Shown here: piece after piece, positions 54,266 through 63,468 of the stretch | How positions within the stretch are numbered: the first letter of the stretch is position 1 | Layout of the letters: each line of letters opens with the position of its first letter | Assembly: GCA_910579845.1 (NCBI GenBank) | Contig: CAJTWL010000001.1 | Location: 139,839 to 203,838, forward strand | Length of the DNA stretch: 64,000 nt | Reading direction: 5' to 3' | DNA from: an uncultured Muribaculaceae bacterium | GTDB lineage: Bacteria; Bacteroidota; Bacteroidia; Bacteroidales; Muribaculaceae | Translations under genes and position numbers: made by a program | Notes under the pieces: generated by a model | Told to the model about the DNA's origin: nothing | Database searches by the model: none | What the model saw: only the letters and a program-made list of their open reading frames with translations

Positions 54266-57118
54266 TCAGAATCTTCTTCTGCCGGGACCGCCTTGTCCGC
54301 CGGGACGTGGACCACGCGGACCGTCACCATGTCCTGGATTCATGAAATCATCCTGCTGTGGACGTTTCTTGTTCTTCATTGTATTGAATGTATAGGATAT
54401 GCCGAACATAACATATTTGGTCAAATCACTATAACGGTTGTCTTCAATCCGGCTGTTAGTGACAGAACGTGAGATATTCTTCTTTTGCGATAACAGGTCA
54501 TAACCTCTGACACTCAATGTAAGGCTCTTGTCTTTCAAGAGGCTGTACGAAATCTGTGCATTCCACAGCCATGATGCGGAGTTGAAGCCGTCTGAAAAAC
54601 CGGATTTGTTGTCAAAGTCTATATCCGTATTCAACTGAAGTCCGAAGGGAAGATAAAGCGAAGCGTCGGCTCTGAATCCGTAAGAATGGGTATAACGGGT
54701 TTTCTGGTCTGCCAATGTACTGCTTGCCATAGTAAAAGAATAGTTGGGACGAACCGAAATCTGGAACACATCATTGGTGAATGTAAAATCCACAGCCGGG
54801 GATACCCTGAGATTCCCTGAACGGTTGAACTGACCGTTAAGATAACCTGCCGTAGAACTGAAACTTGTCATCGCTCTTGCTCCGTATCTCAGTCTTTTGT
54901 TTCTGAATGGCTGATTTATCATGAACATACCGAATATATTCATATTTCCGTTGGCATTCTCATATGTAGTGGTGCGCACACCGTACGCATCGGTCTGAGT
55001 TTTGTTCACTACCACATTGCTGGAATATTGTCCCCTCAACATAGCCATCATAGATTGCTGGCGATCCTGATTGAAATTTGAATAATGCATGCTTACATAT
55101 TGCGTGAATGTAGGCTTCAGATCCGGATTACCCTGTGTGGTATGCAACGGATCGGACACATCGGCTACCGGTTGCAGCTGACTGATGGAGGGCTGTGATG
55201 TTCTTGCGCGATAATCCACTCTTAAAGACTTCGTCTTCGAGAATTTATATCTGAAACGCGCGAATGGAGCCACATTCCATACCCATCTGGTCTTTATATT
55301 ACGGGCATCGTTGATAAGATCCTCGCTGCCGCTGCTCGAAGGAGACAGTGTTATACCTGTTTCCAGATTGTAGTCTTTATTTATCTTCTTATATCCTATC
55401 TGCAGTTGCTGTGTAGTGAATTTATTGCGGAAACTGTTCGAGAGATCGGGATCAAACATAGCGCCTTCCGGAATAATGTCGAAATCCTGAGGATTGTTTT
55501 TGTCTATGCCTTCAATGCCGGACAGATTATAAGTATCCTTATCGGCATTGTTGAAACGCAGATTGAAACGGTATGCTATCTGTAGAAAATTTCCACGCTT
55601 CACGTCACCAAGCGGTTCCGTCCATGTCAGACGTGCCCCCACACTGTTGTTCCACTGATGGTTATCCATAAAACGGTATAAGTTCTCGGGATCCTTGATC
55701 ACACCTTCTTCGTCTGCCAGATAAAACTCTATGTCACTCCAGGTAGTTGAATGCTGCTTTGTATCGCTGAATTCATAATCAGCCTGAACACTGAAGGAGC
55801 GGCCGGGACGCGACGGAAAATTGTGGTTGAATATAAGTCTTCCTGATGTATTATAGCTTGTTCCGTGATTGAATCTTTGGGAATTATTGGAGTTTACCTT
55901 GGATTTATCCGCATCGCCGGCGAACAAAGCCGATGACTCGATAAGCTCGGATTTACGGTTGTTGTAACTGAAAGACGGACGGAAATCAAGAGTATTGTTA
56001 GGATCTATCTTCCACTCCATACGTAAATCGGCACGCACGTTGTGTCCTATGTCACGTGTATTGCTCTTGCTTTCGTTAACAGTTACAGAGTCATTCTTGA
56101 ATAGGTTCTGGGTATTTGTAAAACTTTCGGCATATCTGTCGGAATGTGTATAGAACACATTGCCGCCTATTCTGAATTTGTCTGTCTTTCCCAGGTTGAA
56201 ATTCAGTCCTAACTGTTGTGATGTGGTGATACCGCCCTGCGGTCCGAAGGAGGAGAATCTGCCACGCCCGGAATCACGGAATCCCATATCGTTTATATTG
56301 TTGGCTCCTCCGACTATAGATATCTGGTTGTTGTCGGTGAATGTAGAGATATTCAGCCTTCCTTCATAACGCTTGTCAGTACCGTATCCGCCGTTTATGG
56401 TGCCGAACCATCCGTTCTTCATGTTTTTCTTCACGGTAAGGTTAATTACTGTCTCCTCCTCTCCATCATCAACTCCGGTTATCCTTGCAAGATCACTTTT
56501 ACGATCCACCACCTGTACTTTGTCAACCAGTTCTGAGGGAAGATTTTTTGTAGCCATCTTTGTGTCCTCACCGAAAAATTCCTTACCATCCACGAGGACT
56601 TTGGTAATGGTCTTGCCGTTCGAAGTAATTGAGCCGTCTGCATCAACCTCGACACCCGGAAGTTTTTTCAGAAGATCCTCCACTGTGGAATTCGCCTGCG
56701 TTTTGAATGATCCTGCATTAAACTCCACTGTATCCACTTTTGCGACTACAGCCGCCTTTACTCCGGTAATCACGGCATCAGCAAGCATTATTGCTGTTTC
56801 AGACATATGTAGAGTTCCGAGATCAAGCGTTCGGGTAGTATCCGCTACAGAGAATACCTGCGAAAGGTCATCCATTCCTACCATCGACAGTCTGACCATA
56901 TAATTTCCGGGAGCTATGGATTTGAACGAAAACGCACCCTTGGCATTTGTGATCATATATGCCTTCCTGACGGAATCCGGTAATGCAAATACCTGTGTTG
57001 TCACTCCGACAAGCGGTTTGTCATACGAGTCCACAACCGTTCCTCTTACTCGTGCGGCATTGGCTTGCGCTATCATACCGCCTAAAAGCATCAATAAAAT
57101 GAATAATTTTCTTGACAT
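54266..57118 (-). CDS. Large outer-membrane beta-barrel receptor with carboxypeptidase-regulatory domain
   Basis: A 950-residue outer-membrane protein. Signal peptide LFILLMLLGGMIAQANA, a carboxypeptidase-regulatory-like domain at ~22-105 (VRGTVVDSYDKPLVGVTTQV, NYMVRLSMVGMDDLSQVF), a plug-like domain (VEDLLKKLPGVEVDADGSIT, NGKTITKVLVDGKEFFGED) and a long C-terminal barrel that ends in the strand YVMFGISYTFNTMK. After the barrel comes a ~30-residue Gly/Pro/Arg tail (GDGPRGPRPGGQGGPGRRRF). It resembles the 'outer membrane beta-barrel family protein' type of Bacteroidetes rather than SusC; there is no SusD neighbour. Ligand unknown. Confidence 0.88.
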   Translation of the reverse strand: MSRKLFILLMLLGGMIAQANAARVRGTVVDSYDKPLVGVTTQVFALPDSVRKAYMITNAKGAFSFKSIAPGNYMVRLSMVGMDDLSQVFSVADTTRTLDLGTLHMSETAIMLADAVITGVKAAVVAKVDTVEFNAGSFKTQANSTVEDLLKKLPGVEVDADGSITSNGKTITKVLVDGKEFFGEDTKMATKNLPSELVDKVQVVDRKSDLARITGVDDGEEETVINLTVKKNMKNGWFGTINGGYGTDKRYEGRLNISTFTDNNQISIVGGANNINDMGFRDSGRGRFSSFGPQGGITTSQQLGLNFNLGKTDKFRIGGNVFYTHSDRYAESFTNTQNLFKNDSVTVNESKSNTRDIGHNVRADLRMEWKIDPNNTLDFRPSFSYNNRKSELIESSALFAGDADKSKVNSNNSQRFNHGTSYNTSGRLIFNHNFPSRPGRSFSVQADYEFSDTKQHSTTWSDIEFYLADEEGVIKDPENLYRFMDNHQWNNSVGARLTWTEPLGDVKRGNFLQIAYRFNLRFNNADKDTYNLSGIEGIDKNNPQDFDIIPEGAMFDPDLSNSFRNKFTTQQLQIGYKKINKDYNLETGITLSPSSSGSEDLINDARNIKTRWVWNVAPFARFRYKFSKTKSLRVDYRARTSQPSISQLQPVADVSDPLHTTQGNPDLKPTFTQYVSMHYSNFNQDRQQSMMAMLRGQYSSNVVVNKTQTDAYGVRTTTYENANGNMNIFGMFMINQPFRNKRLRYGARAMTSFSSTAGYLNGQFNRSGNLRVSPAVDFTFTNDVFQISVRPNYSFTMASSTLADQKTRYTHSYGFRADASLYLPFGLQLNTDIDFDNKSGFSDGFNSASWLWNAQISYSLLKDKSLTLSVRGYDLLSQKKNISRSVTNSRIEDNRYSDLTKYVMFGISYTFNTMKNKKRPQQDDFMNPGHGDGPRGPRPGGQGGPGRRRF

Positions 57119-57274
57119 ATCGTTTATGTGAAATCTTTCTTGGGAACTATATTGAAGATCCAGTTCAGCAAATTTCCAAACTGTTGTCTAAAACTTCAAC
57201 ACATACAATCCATAAGACAAACGTTTTTAACGGAAGTTTAATCGATATGCAAAAAACTCTTTTAACCGTTTGAA

Positions 57275-57305
57275 TTTGTTATATAGATAAAAAAATATAC
57301 ATTTG
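57275..57305 (+). promoter_or_regulatory. Promoter of the DUF4301-like gene
   Basis: -33 TTTG at 57275-57278, a 19-bp spacer and -7 TACATTTG at 57298-57305. A family A-like terminus (TAAGAAACTGTTTAAA, 57328-57343) lies in the leader. Confidence 0.7.
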
Positions 57306-57367
57306 TAACATTGAACTGCTGTACTATTAAGAAACTGTTTAAAATAAAATAACTAATATAACCCGAT

Positions 57368-58888
57368 ATGAAATTAGAAGAGATTGATATCAAAACACTT
57401 AACGGCAAAGGAATAAGTGTGGACAAATTCGAGGAGGAGCTGCAGATGCTCGCTGACGGTTTCCCTTATCTTAAAATAGAGGCTCCAGCCAGAATAGGGA
57501 ATGGAATAAGCCGTCTTACACCGGAACTGGAAAAGACTGCCAACGCATGTTGGGATGAATTTTTAAAATCAGGCGGAGTTGTAATGAAAATGGTTCCTGC
57601 CAGCGGTGCCGCTTCGCGTATGTTCAAGGATATTTTCTCTTTCGTCAACGGAAAATCAGAAACTCCCGACAACGATTTCATGAAAAAATTCTTTAAGGAT
57701 ATCGAGAATTTTGCATTTTTCCCTCTTCTTAATTCCACATGCTTCCGGTTATATGGAGAGAGCATCGACAGCCTGATTCAATCCAGGAGATACAAAGATG
57801 TCGCAAAAGCGCTCATACAGCCCGAAGGTCTTAACTACGGTCAGCTGCCCAAGGCTCTGCTTGAATTCCACAAAGTGATGGGAGGCACCCGCTCCGCTCT
57901 TGAGGAGCACCTCGCCGAAGGAGCCATGTACGCTGCCGGAAAATCGGGAAAAGTCACTGTACATTTCACAGTTTCTGAAAACCATCTCCCGCTTGTAATG
58001 GCAAAGGTAGCGCAGACATCCGCATATATCGGACATAAATTCGGTGTCACATTCGATGTCAGCTACAGTGTTCAGAAGCCCTCTACCGATACGATTGCGG
58101 CGAATATGGACGGCACGCCATATCGCGAGAATGGAGAACTGTTCTTCCGTCCCGGAGGACACGGAGCATTGATTGAGAATCTGAATGATCTTGACGCAGA
58201 TGTCATTTTCATAAAGAATATCGACAACGTGGTTCCGGATCAGAGTCGCGATGTCACGGTAAGATACAAAAAGATTATCGGAGGAGTTCTCGTGGGAACA
58301 AAGCAGAGAATCAACGACTATTGCCGCATCCTCGCCGAGGGTCTCCCTTCCGAAGAGAAGATGGATGAGATGATCGGTTTCGCCCATGATGTCCTGTGCA
58401 TCACCCACGACAAATTCCCGGCAATGTCTCCGGAAGAGAAACGCGGTTATCTTTTCAGCAAGTTCAACCGTCCTTTGCGTGTATGCGGCATGGTAGCAAA
58501 CGAGGGTGAGCCCGGCGGCGGTCCTTATCTTGCCTACAATGTCGACGGCACCGTCAGCCCTCAGATTCTTGAATCATCACAGATCGACACCAAGAATCAT
58601 CATGCAAAAAAAATGATGCAGGAAGCCACACATTTCAATCCGGTCGACCTCGTGGTATCGACACGCGATTACAAAGGCGGGAAATTCAATCTTGCTGAAT
58701 TTGTAGATAAGTCAACCGGCTTCATCTCCATCAAGAGCCGTGAAGGTGTTGAGATCAAGGCTCTTGAACTCCCGGGACTTTGGAACGGAGCCATGAGCGA
58801 CTGGAATACGATTTTCGTCGAGGTTCCGGCAGATACATTCAATCCCGTGAAAACAGTGAACGATCTGCTTCGCCCCGCACATCAGTAA
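57368..58888 (+). CDS. Conserved protein resembling DUF4301
   Basis: A 506-residue cytoplasmic protein without signal peptide. I believe it is DUF4301, a Bacteroidetes family: LEKTANACWDEFLKSGG, VMKMVPASGAASRMFKDIFS, PKALLEFHKVMGGTRSALEE and RPGGHGALIENLNDLDADVI are landmarks. The segment PASGAASRMF and the Gly-rich RPGGHGALIENL resemble phosphate-binding loops, and the overall pattern with VIFIKNIDNVV recalls nucleotidyltransferase-fold proteins, but no function can be stated. A lipoprotein gene follows 32 bp later. Confidence 0.7.
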   Translation: MKLEEIDIKTLNGKGISVDKFEEELQMLADGFPYLKIEAPARIGNGISRLTPELEKTANACWDEFLKSGGVVMKMVPASGAASRMFKDIFSFVNGKSETPDNDFMKKFFKDIENFAFFPLLNSTCFRLYGESIDSLIQSRRYKDVAKALIQPEGLNYGQLPKALLEFHKVMGGTRSALEEHLAEGAMYAAGKSGKVTVHFTVSENHLPLVMAKVAQTSAYIGHKFGVTFDVSYSVQKPSTDTIAANMDGTPYRENGELFFRPGGHGALIENLNDLDADVIFIKNIDNVVPDQSRDVTVRYKKIIGGVLVGTKQRINDYCRILAEGLPSEEKMDEMIGFAHDVLCITHDKFPAMSPEEKRGYLFSKFNRPLRVCGMVANEGEPGGGPYLAYNVDGTVSPQILESSQIDTKNHHAKKMMQEATHFNPVDLVVSTRDYKGGKFNLAEFVDKSTGFISIKSREGVEIKALELPGLWNGAMSDWNTIFVEVPADTFNPVKTVNDLLRPAHQ

Positions 58889-58920
58889 TAAGAAGTTGTT
58901 TAAACAAATACAACTCCGAA

Positions 58921-59616
58921 ATGAAAAAAATCATATTATTGGCAATTTTTCTTCCTCTTATAGCCTCTTGCGGAGGTAAAAAGGGGGAGAAGACCAATGC
59001 CGGAGACACATACAGGAATTCCCTGCAGGACTCGATAAAAACAGCACAGTCTAAAATAGACTCATGTACTCTTAAAATCCGGGAAGTCACATCAACCATC
59101 GATTCCCAGATCGGAAATTTCACTAATGTGGAGAATCCGAGGGAAGTGGAAGGTTACTACATCCTCAGTAATTGGCAGTCAAGATACCCGTTGCAGTCGA
59201 CAGGCATCATCGCCCGAATTAGCAAATCAGAGCAGTTTGAGCTCATTGCGGTTCTTAAAGGCGGCACATTCGATCAGATTGAAGTGAAGAGCGAAGGTAA
59301 GTCCGCTTTCTCTTCTGTTGTTCCTAACGACCAGGCACTGAACTATCGTCGCGACGGAATCACTACTGTCATGTTCTCGGGTGATGAATGCAACGATGTC
59401 GGTAAGTTTATAGCAGACAACGGGCTGAACGACATCACCCTCTGTTATCTGGAAAGCGGCAGACAAAAAAGTTCGTGGCATATTCCGGCAGAGTATGTGG
59501 AGATGGTGTCACAGACATGGAGCTTTGCTTCTGCAAACAGGGAATTACACTCACTTGAACTGCAGAACAGTATGCTTCACCAGAAAATCGATATTATTCG
59601 CAGACACCTCGAATAA
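58921..59616 (+). CDS. Predicted lipoprotein of unknown function
   Basis: A 231-residue protein with a lipobox (LLAIFLPLIASC, lipidated Cys at ~16). Residues ~30-70 and the C-terminal ~30 residues look helical and may form a coiled coil (DSIKTAQSKIDSCTLKIREV; LHSLELQNSMLHQKIDIIRR) around a beta-rich middle. An upstream frame start at 58780 would overlap the preceding gene by over 100 bp and lose the signal peptide, so I take the ATG at 58921. No family recognised. It lies between the DUF4301-like and hydrolase genes, and all three may be one transcript. Confidence 0.7.
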   Translation: MKKIILLAIFLPLIASCGGKKGEKTNAGDTYRNSLQDSIKTAQSKIDSCTLKIREVTSTIDSQIGNFTNVENPREVEGYYILSNWQSRYPLQSTGIIARISKSEQFELIAVLKGGTFDQIEVKSEGKSAFSSVVPNDQALNYRRDGITTVMFSGDECNDVGKFIADNGLNDITLCYLESGRQKSSWHIPAEYVEMVSQTWSFASANRELHSLELQNSMLHQKIDIIRRHLE

Positions 59617-59650
59617 AGGAGAAGGTTACGTACGTTTTTAGAGTGTGCAT

Positions 59651-60700
59651 ATGAAGAAACTGGTAATAATAATGTTCGCGATCATCGGCATCGGAGTCGC
59701 TTGGGGCGAATGGCATTTTCCTGAAAAATATACCGGACAGGTCACACGTACCACAGATACTGTCTGGCATCCGGACATACTTCCGGGATATGAAGCAAGA
59801 TACGTGGATCAGGGGGAGACTTTCGACGGACCTTGCCGTTCAACAATTATCCGTAAGCTCTCGCCTGTAAAAACCCGCCGTGCGTATCTCTATGTACACG
59901 GATTCAACGACTATTTCTTTCAGAAAGAGATGGGAGAACGTTTTGTCGATTCAGGCTACAATTTCTATGCCGTCGACCTGCGCCGTTACGGACGCAGCTG
60001 GGAGCCATGGCAATATCCTTTCAATGTGCGCCGGATGACGGAATATTTTGCGGACATAGACTCTGCGTTGTCCCAGATTCGCCGCGACGGGAATGTTGAC
60101 ATAACTCTTTCCGGTCACAGCACCGGTGGACTGACCGTATCATATATGGCGGCGATGAAAGGGGCAAGAATCGGAGTAAACCGCGTAGTTACCGACAGTC
60201 CGTTTCTTGAATGGAATTTCAGTCCGTTCATGCGCAATGTGGGTGCTCCAATGATACAGTTTCTCAGTAAAATATCTCCGGACTCAAAAATCAGACAGGG
60301 ACACTGCGACGGTTACGCTTACTCTCTTCTCAAACAATTTGACGGGGAATGGGAATACAATACCGATTGGAAAATGATTTATTCGCCACCGGTGACTTTC
60401 AGTTGGGTCGGCGCTATAAATCATGCCCAGTCCGAACTGATGAAGAATGCATCCCATATTACAGTACCGATTCTTGTAATGCACAGCTCAAGAAAGATCG
60501 ACGGCTGCAACTATACTCCGGCATTCAAGACCGGAGACGCGGTACTCGATCCCGAAATGCTGCAGAAACGGGGAGAGAAACTTGGTAAACGGAGAATGGT
60601 ATGTGCCATCGACAGCGGCATACATGATCTTATCCTCTCCCCTCTTCCTGTAAGAGAAGCGGCTTACGACACAATTTTCCGTTTCCTAAAAAGATATTGA
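59651..60700 (+). CDS. Alpha/beta hydrolase (monoacylglycerol-lipase-like)
   Basis: A 349-residue hydrolase. The nucleophile elbow is LSGHSTGGLTVSY (Ser in GHSTGG), preceded by YLYVHGFNDYFFQKEMGERF, the oxyanion-side HGF, and YNFYAVDLRRYGRSW. The C-terminal SGIHDLILS supplies the likely catalytic His, and HSSRKIDGCNY the Asp region. This is the layout of serine lipases/esterases of the monoacylglycerol lipase kind. An N-terminal hydrophobic segment (VIIMFAIIGIGVAW) anchors or exports it. I use the ATG at 59651 in preference to the GTG at 59645. Substrate unknown. Confidence 0.85.
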   Translation: MKKLVIIMFAIIGIGVAWGEWHFPEKYTGQVTRTTDTVWHPDILPGYEARYVDQGETFDGPCRSTIIRKLSPVKTRRAYLYVHGFNDYFFQKEMGERFVDSGYNFYAVDLRRYGRSWEPWQYPFNVRRMTEYFADIDSALSQIRRDGNVDITLSGHSTGGLTVSYMAAMKGARIGVNRVVTDSPFLEWNFSPFMRNVGAPMIQFLSKISPDSKIRQGHCDGYAYSLLKQFDGEWEYNTDWKMIYSPPVTFSWVGAINHAQSELMKNASHITVPILVMHSSRKIDGCNYTPAFKTGDAVLDPEMLQKRGEKLGKRRMVCAIDSGIHDLILSPLPVREAAYDTIFRFLKRY

Positions 60701-60721
60701 AATCATTATATACGGCAGCAG

Positions 60722-60749
60722 ACAGGGGCATCCGCACGGACGCCCCTGT
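60722..60749. terminator. Terminator between the hydrolase and kbl genes
   Basis: ACAGGGGCATCCG pairs with CGGACGCCCCTGT (one mismatch) around a very short loop, between convergent genes. Confidence 0.8.
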
Positions 60750-60770
60750 TATAATATATATTTACCGGTT

Positions 60771-61964
60771 TTATTTGATTACATTCAGTTTCTTGCCGAC
60801 CTTGATGAAAGCCGCTATAGCCTTGTCAAGCTGTTCGCGAGAATGTGCCGCCGAAAGCTGGACACGGATACGGGCTTGATCTTTAGGCACTACAGGATAA
60901 TAGAATCCTGTCACATATATACCCTCTTTCTGCATCTCCGCGGCAAAATCCTGCGATAGTTTCGCATCATAGAGCATGACCGCGCAGATAGCGCTCTGCG
61001 TCGGTTTGATATCGAATCCGGCCTCAAGCATCTTGTCGCGGAAATAAGTGACATTTTCCATCAGCTTGGTATGCAGGTCATCACTCTCGCCAAGCATCTT
61101 GAACATCTCTATGCTTGCCCCGACAATAGAAGGTGCTACGGAATTCGAGAAAAGATAAGGACGGGAACGCTGACGGAGCATATCTATAATCTCCTTCCTG
61201 CCCGTTGTAAAACCTCCCATGGCACCGCCGAACGACTTGCCGAGTGTACCGGTGAAGATATCTATCTTGCCATAGCAGTCGAATTTCTCAGCCACACCGT
61301 GTCCGGTAGCTCCTACAACACCTGCGGAATGGCTCTCGTCCACCATTACAAGTGCATCATATTTCTCTGCAAGTTCGCATATCTTATCCATAGGAGCGAC
61401 ATTGCCGTCCATGGAGAACACTCCGTCAGTGGCAATGACCTTGAACCGGCAGTCAGACGCTTCTTTGAGACATCTTTCAAGATCCTCCATGTCAGCATTC
61501 TTATACCGGAAACGTCTTGCCTTGCACAGACGAACACCGTCAATGATAGAGGCATGGTTCAAAGAATCACTGATGATTGCATCCTCCTCTGTGAAAAGAG
61601 GCTCGAACAGACCGCCGTTGGCATCAAAGCAGGCGGCATACAAGATAGTATCCTCAGTCTTGAAATAATCGCTTACAGCCTTCTCAAGTTCTTTATGAAG
61701 ATCTTGTGTTCCACAGATAAAGCGGACAGACGACATTCCGAAACCACGGTTATCCATCGCCTTTTTGGCAGCCTCGATCAATCGGCTGTTGTCGGCAAGA
61801 CCAAGATAATTGTTGGCGCAAAAATTCAACACCTCACCCTTGACATTCTCGACCTCTATGTCAGAACTTTGTGGAGTGACAATAACACGCTCGTTCTTAT
61901 ACAGACCGGCATCCTTGATATCCTGCAGTTCCTTTTGCAGATGCTTCTGAAATTTAGTGTACAT
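60771..61964 (-). CDS. kbl: Glycine C-acetyltransferase (2-amino-3-ketobutyrate CoA ligase)
   Basis: A 397-residue PLP enzyme that splits 2-amino-3-oxobutyrate with CoA into glycine and acetyl-CoA. FCANNYLGLADNSRLIEAAK, GFGMSSVRFICGTQDLHKEL, VMVDESHSAGVVGATGHG and the PLP lysine in GTLGKSFGGAMGGFTTG are KBL-typical. The divergent neighbour tdh (62075) makes its substrate from threonine, so the two form a threonine-to-glycine pathway. The shared 110-bp intergenic region holds overlapping divergent -7 boxes. Confidence 0.97.
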   Translation of the reverse strand: MYTKFQKHLQKELQDIKDAGLYKNERVIVTPQSSDIEVENVKGEVLNFCANNYLGLADNSRLIEAAKKAMDNRGFGMSSVRFICGTQDLHKELEKAVSDYFKTEDTILYAACFDANGGLFEPLFTEEDAIISDSLNHASIIDGVRLCKARRFRYKNADMEDLERCLKEASDCRFKVIATDGVFSMDGNVAPMDKICELAEKYDALVMVDESHSAGVVGATGHGVAEKFDCYGKIDIFTGTLGKSFGGAMGGFTTGRKEIIDMLRQRSRPYLFSNSVAPSIVGASIEMFKMLGESDDLHTKLMENVTYFRDKMLEAGFDIKPTQSAICAVMLYDAKLSQDFAAEMQKEGIYVTGFYYPVVPKDQARIRVQLSAAHSREQLDKAIAAFIKVGKKLNVIK

Positions 61965-62012
61965 GGTATATTATCATTGAAATTGTTTAAACAGCTATAT
62001 TAGAATTTTAAC

Positions 62013-62051
62013 CAAAGTTATATATATTTTATTAATTTATGATTATTTTTG
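62013..62051. promoter_or_regulatory. Divergent promoter pair for kbl and tdh
   Basis: -7 TAACTTTG on the minus strand (62020-62013) and TATTTTTG on the plus strand (62044-62051), 23 bp apart, the same geometry as the pgk region. Confidence 0.65.
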
Positions 62052-62074
62052 CGCAATAAATACCCGAATAAAAA

Positions 62075-63028
62075 ATGAAGAATATACTGGTAATCGGTTC
62101 TACAGGACAAATCGGTTCCGAACTAACCATGAAACTACGTCGGGAATATCCCGGCGGCACAATAGTGGCAGGCTATATCCCCGGCGCGGAACCTAAAGGA
62201 GAACTTGCCGCAAGCGGTCCGGCAGAGATAGTGGATATTACAGATGCTGCAAGAATCGCTGAATTAGTCGACAAATACAAAATAGACACCATCTATAACC
62301 TTGCCGCTCTGCTCTCGGCGGTGGCTGAAGCCAAACCGCAGTTGGCATGGAAAATAGGCGTCGGCGGTCTTTACAACTGCCTTGAGGTGTCAAGAGAGAA
62401 GGGATGCGCGCTCTTTACACCAAGCAGCATAGGCTCTTTCGGTCCCGGCACCCCGCATGACCATACTCCTCAGGACACCATCCAGCGCCCGAAAACAATT
62501 TACGGCATAACCAAAGTCACCGGCGAGATGCTCTCCGACTATTATGCGGACCGTTTCGGTGTCGATGCACGCTCTGTCCGTTTTCCGGGACTTATCTCAT
62601 ATGTCGCGCCTCCGGGCGGAGGCACCACAGATTATGCAGTAGATATCTATTACTCAGCGGTAAAAGGAGAGGAATTCAAATGCCCGCTGAAACCGGGCAC
62701 ATATATGGACATGATGTACATGCCCGACGCATTGCGTGCGGCTATCGAGATAATGGAAGCGGATCCTGAGAAACTGAAACACCGCAACTCATTCAATATA
62801 GCCTCGATGTCATTCGATCCTGAGATAATCTATAATAAAATAAAGGAATATGTTCCCGATTTCAAAATGAGTTACGATCTTGACCCCTTGCGTCAGAAGA
62901 TAGCAGACTCATGGCCCGACAGTCTCGACGACACATGCGCCCGCGAGGAGTGGGGCTGGAAACCGGAATACGATCTCGATTCCATGACCCGCGACATGCT
63001 CGAGAATCTTCATAAGAAGATTTTATAG
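62075..63028 (+). CDS. tdh: L-threonine 3-dehydrogenase, epimerase (SDR) type
   Basis: A 317-residue NAD-dependent SDR-extended enzyme. The NAD loop VIGSTGQIGSELTMKLR is at the N-terminus, FTPSSIGSFGP carries the catalytic Ser and YGITKVTGEML the Tyr-x3-Lys pair. GGGTTDYAVDIYYSAVKGEE and MYMPDALRAAIEIM are characteristic of the epimerase-like threonine dehydrogenases of Bacteroidetes and animals, distinct from the zinc type of E. coli. It oxidises threonine to 2-amino-3-oxobutyrate for Kbl, encoded divergently. A family C palindrome (63051-63100) follows and can terminate transcription. Confidence 0.93.
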   Translation: MKNILVIGSTGQIGSELTMKLRREYPGGTIVAGYIPGAEPKGELAASGPAEIVDITDAARIAELVDKYKIDTIYNLAALLSAVAEAKPQLAWKIGVGGLYNCLEVSREKGCALFTPSSIGSFGPGTPHDHTPQDTIQRPKTIYGITKVTGEMLSDYYADRFGVDARSVRFPGLISYVAPPGGGTTDYAVDIYYSAVKGEEFKCPLKPGTYMDMMYMPDALRAAIEIMEADPEKLKHRNSFNIASMSFDPEIIYNKIKEYVPDFKMSYDLDPLRQKIADSWPDSLDDTCAREEWGWKPEYDLDSMTRDMLENLHKKIL

Positions 63029-63050
63029 GCATTAGTTTTTTTAAATATAA

Positions 63051-63100
63051 GGTCCTTAGAGTCTTTAGGGTCTTTAAAGACCTTAAAGACTCTAAGGACC
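63051..63100. repeat. Family C palindrome after tdh
   Basis: 50 bp form a near-perfect palindrome with no loop: 25-bp arms (GGTCCTTAGAGTCTTTAGGG...) with a single mismatch. The repeated TCTTTA/TAAAGA words match the copy at 54190-54251. Confidence 0.85.
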
Positions 63101-63123
63101 CTCTAATTTCCACTGACGCCTAA

Positions 63124-63167
63124 ACCCTAAAAGGGGCATGATTCAAAAAGAATCATGCCCCTTTTAG

Positions 63168-63170
<3 letters not shown>
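63124..63170. terminator. Long hairpin terminator of tRNA-His
   Basis: A perfect 21-bp stem, from ACCCTAAAAGGGGCATGATT (63124-63143) to its complement ending at 63170, with a 5-nt loop. The right arm overlaps the last three bases of the tRNA. Confidence 0.85.
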
Positions 63171-63242
<72 letters not shown>

Positions 63243-63284
63243 ATTTCTGCGCTTTCAGTACGTCTTAGCGTATCCAACGCCGTG

Positions 63285-63313
63285 CAAAGATACGGTTTTT
63301 TGCGAAAAATCAA
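63285..63313 (-). promoter_or_regulatory. Promoter of tRNA-His
   Basis: On the minus strand, TTG at 63313-63311, an 18-bp spacer and -7 TATCTTTG at 63292-63285, 43 bp upstream of the tRNA. Confidence 0.7.
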
Positions 63314-63430
63314 ACGCCCAGCCTAAAATTTATGTATTCATCGTGTTTCCTTGGTTTTTTGTTTCGTTGCAGGGTGTATAATGGCGGTAAAAAGAAATCC
63401 GCCAGTCGCATTTAAACCGGGAAAAAACAT

Positions 63431-63438
63431 TAAATTTG
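63431..63438 (+). promoter_or_regulatory. -7 element of lpdA
   Basis: TAAATTTG followed by C, 31 bp before the start codon. Confidence 0.55.
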
Positions 63439-63468
63439 CTTAGTTCAACATTAAACAACACTACCCAA

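Noticed and set aside
61071..62003. A 310-codon frame opposite kbl
   Set aside because: Kbl is intact with its PLP lysine; the antisense frame is a codon-bias shadow.
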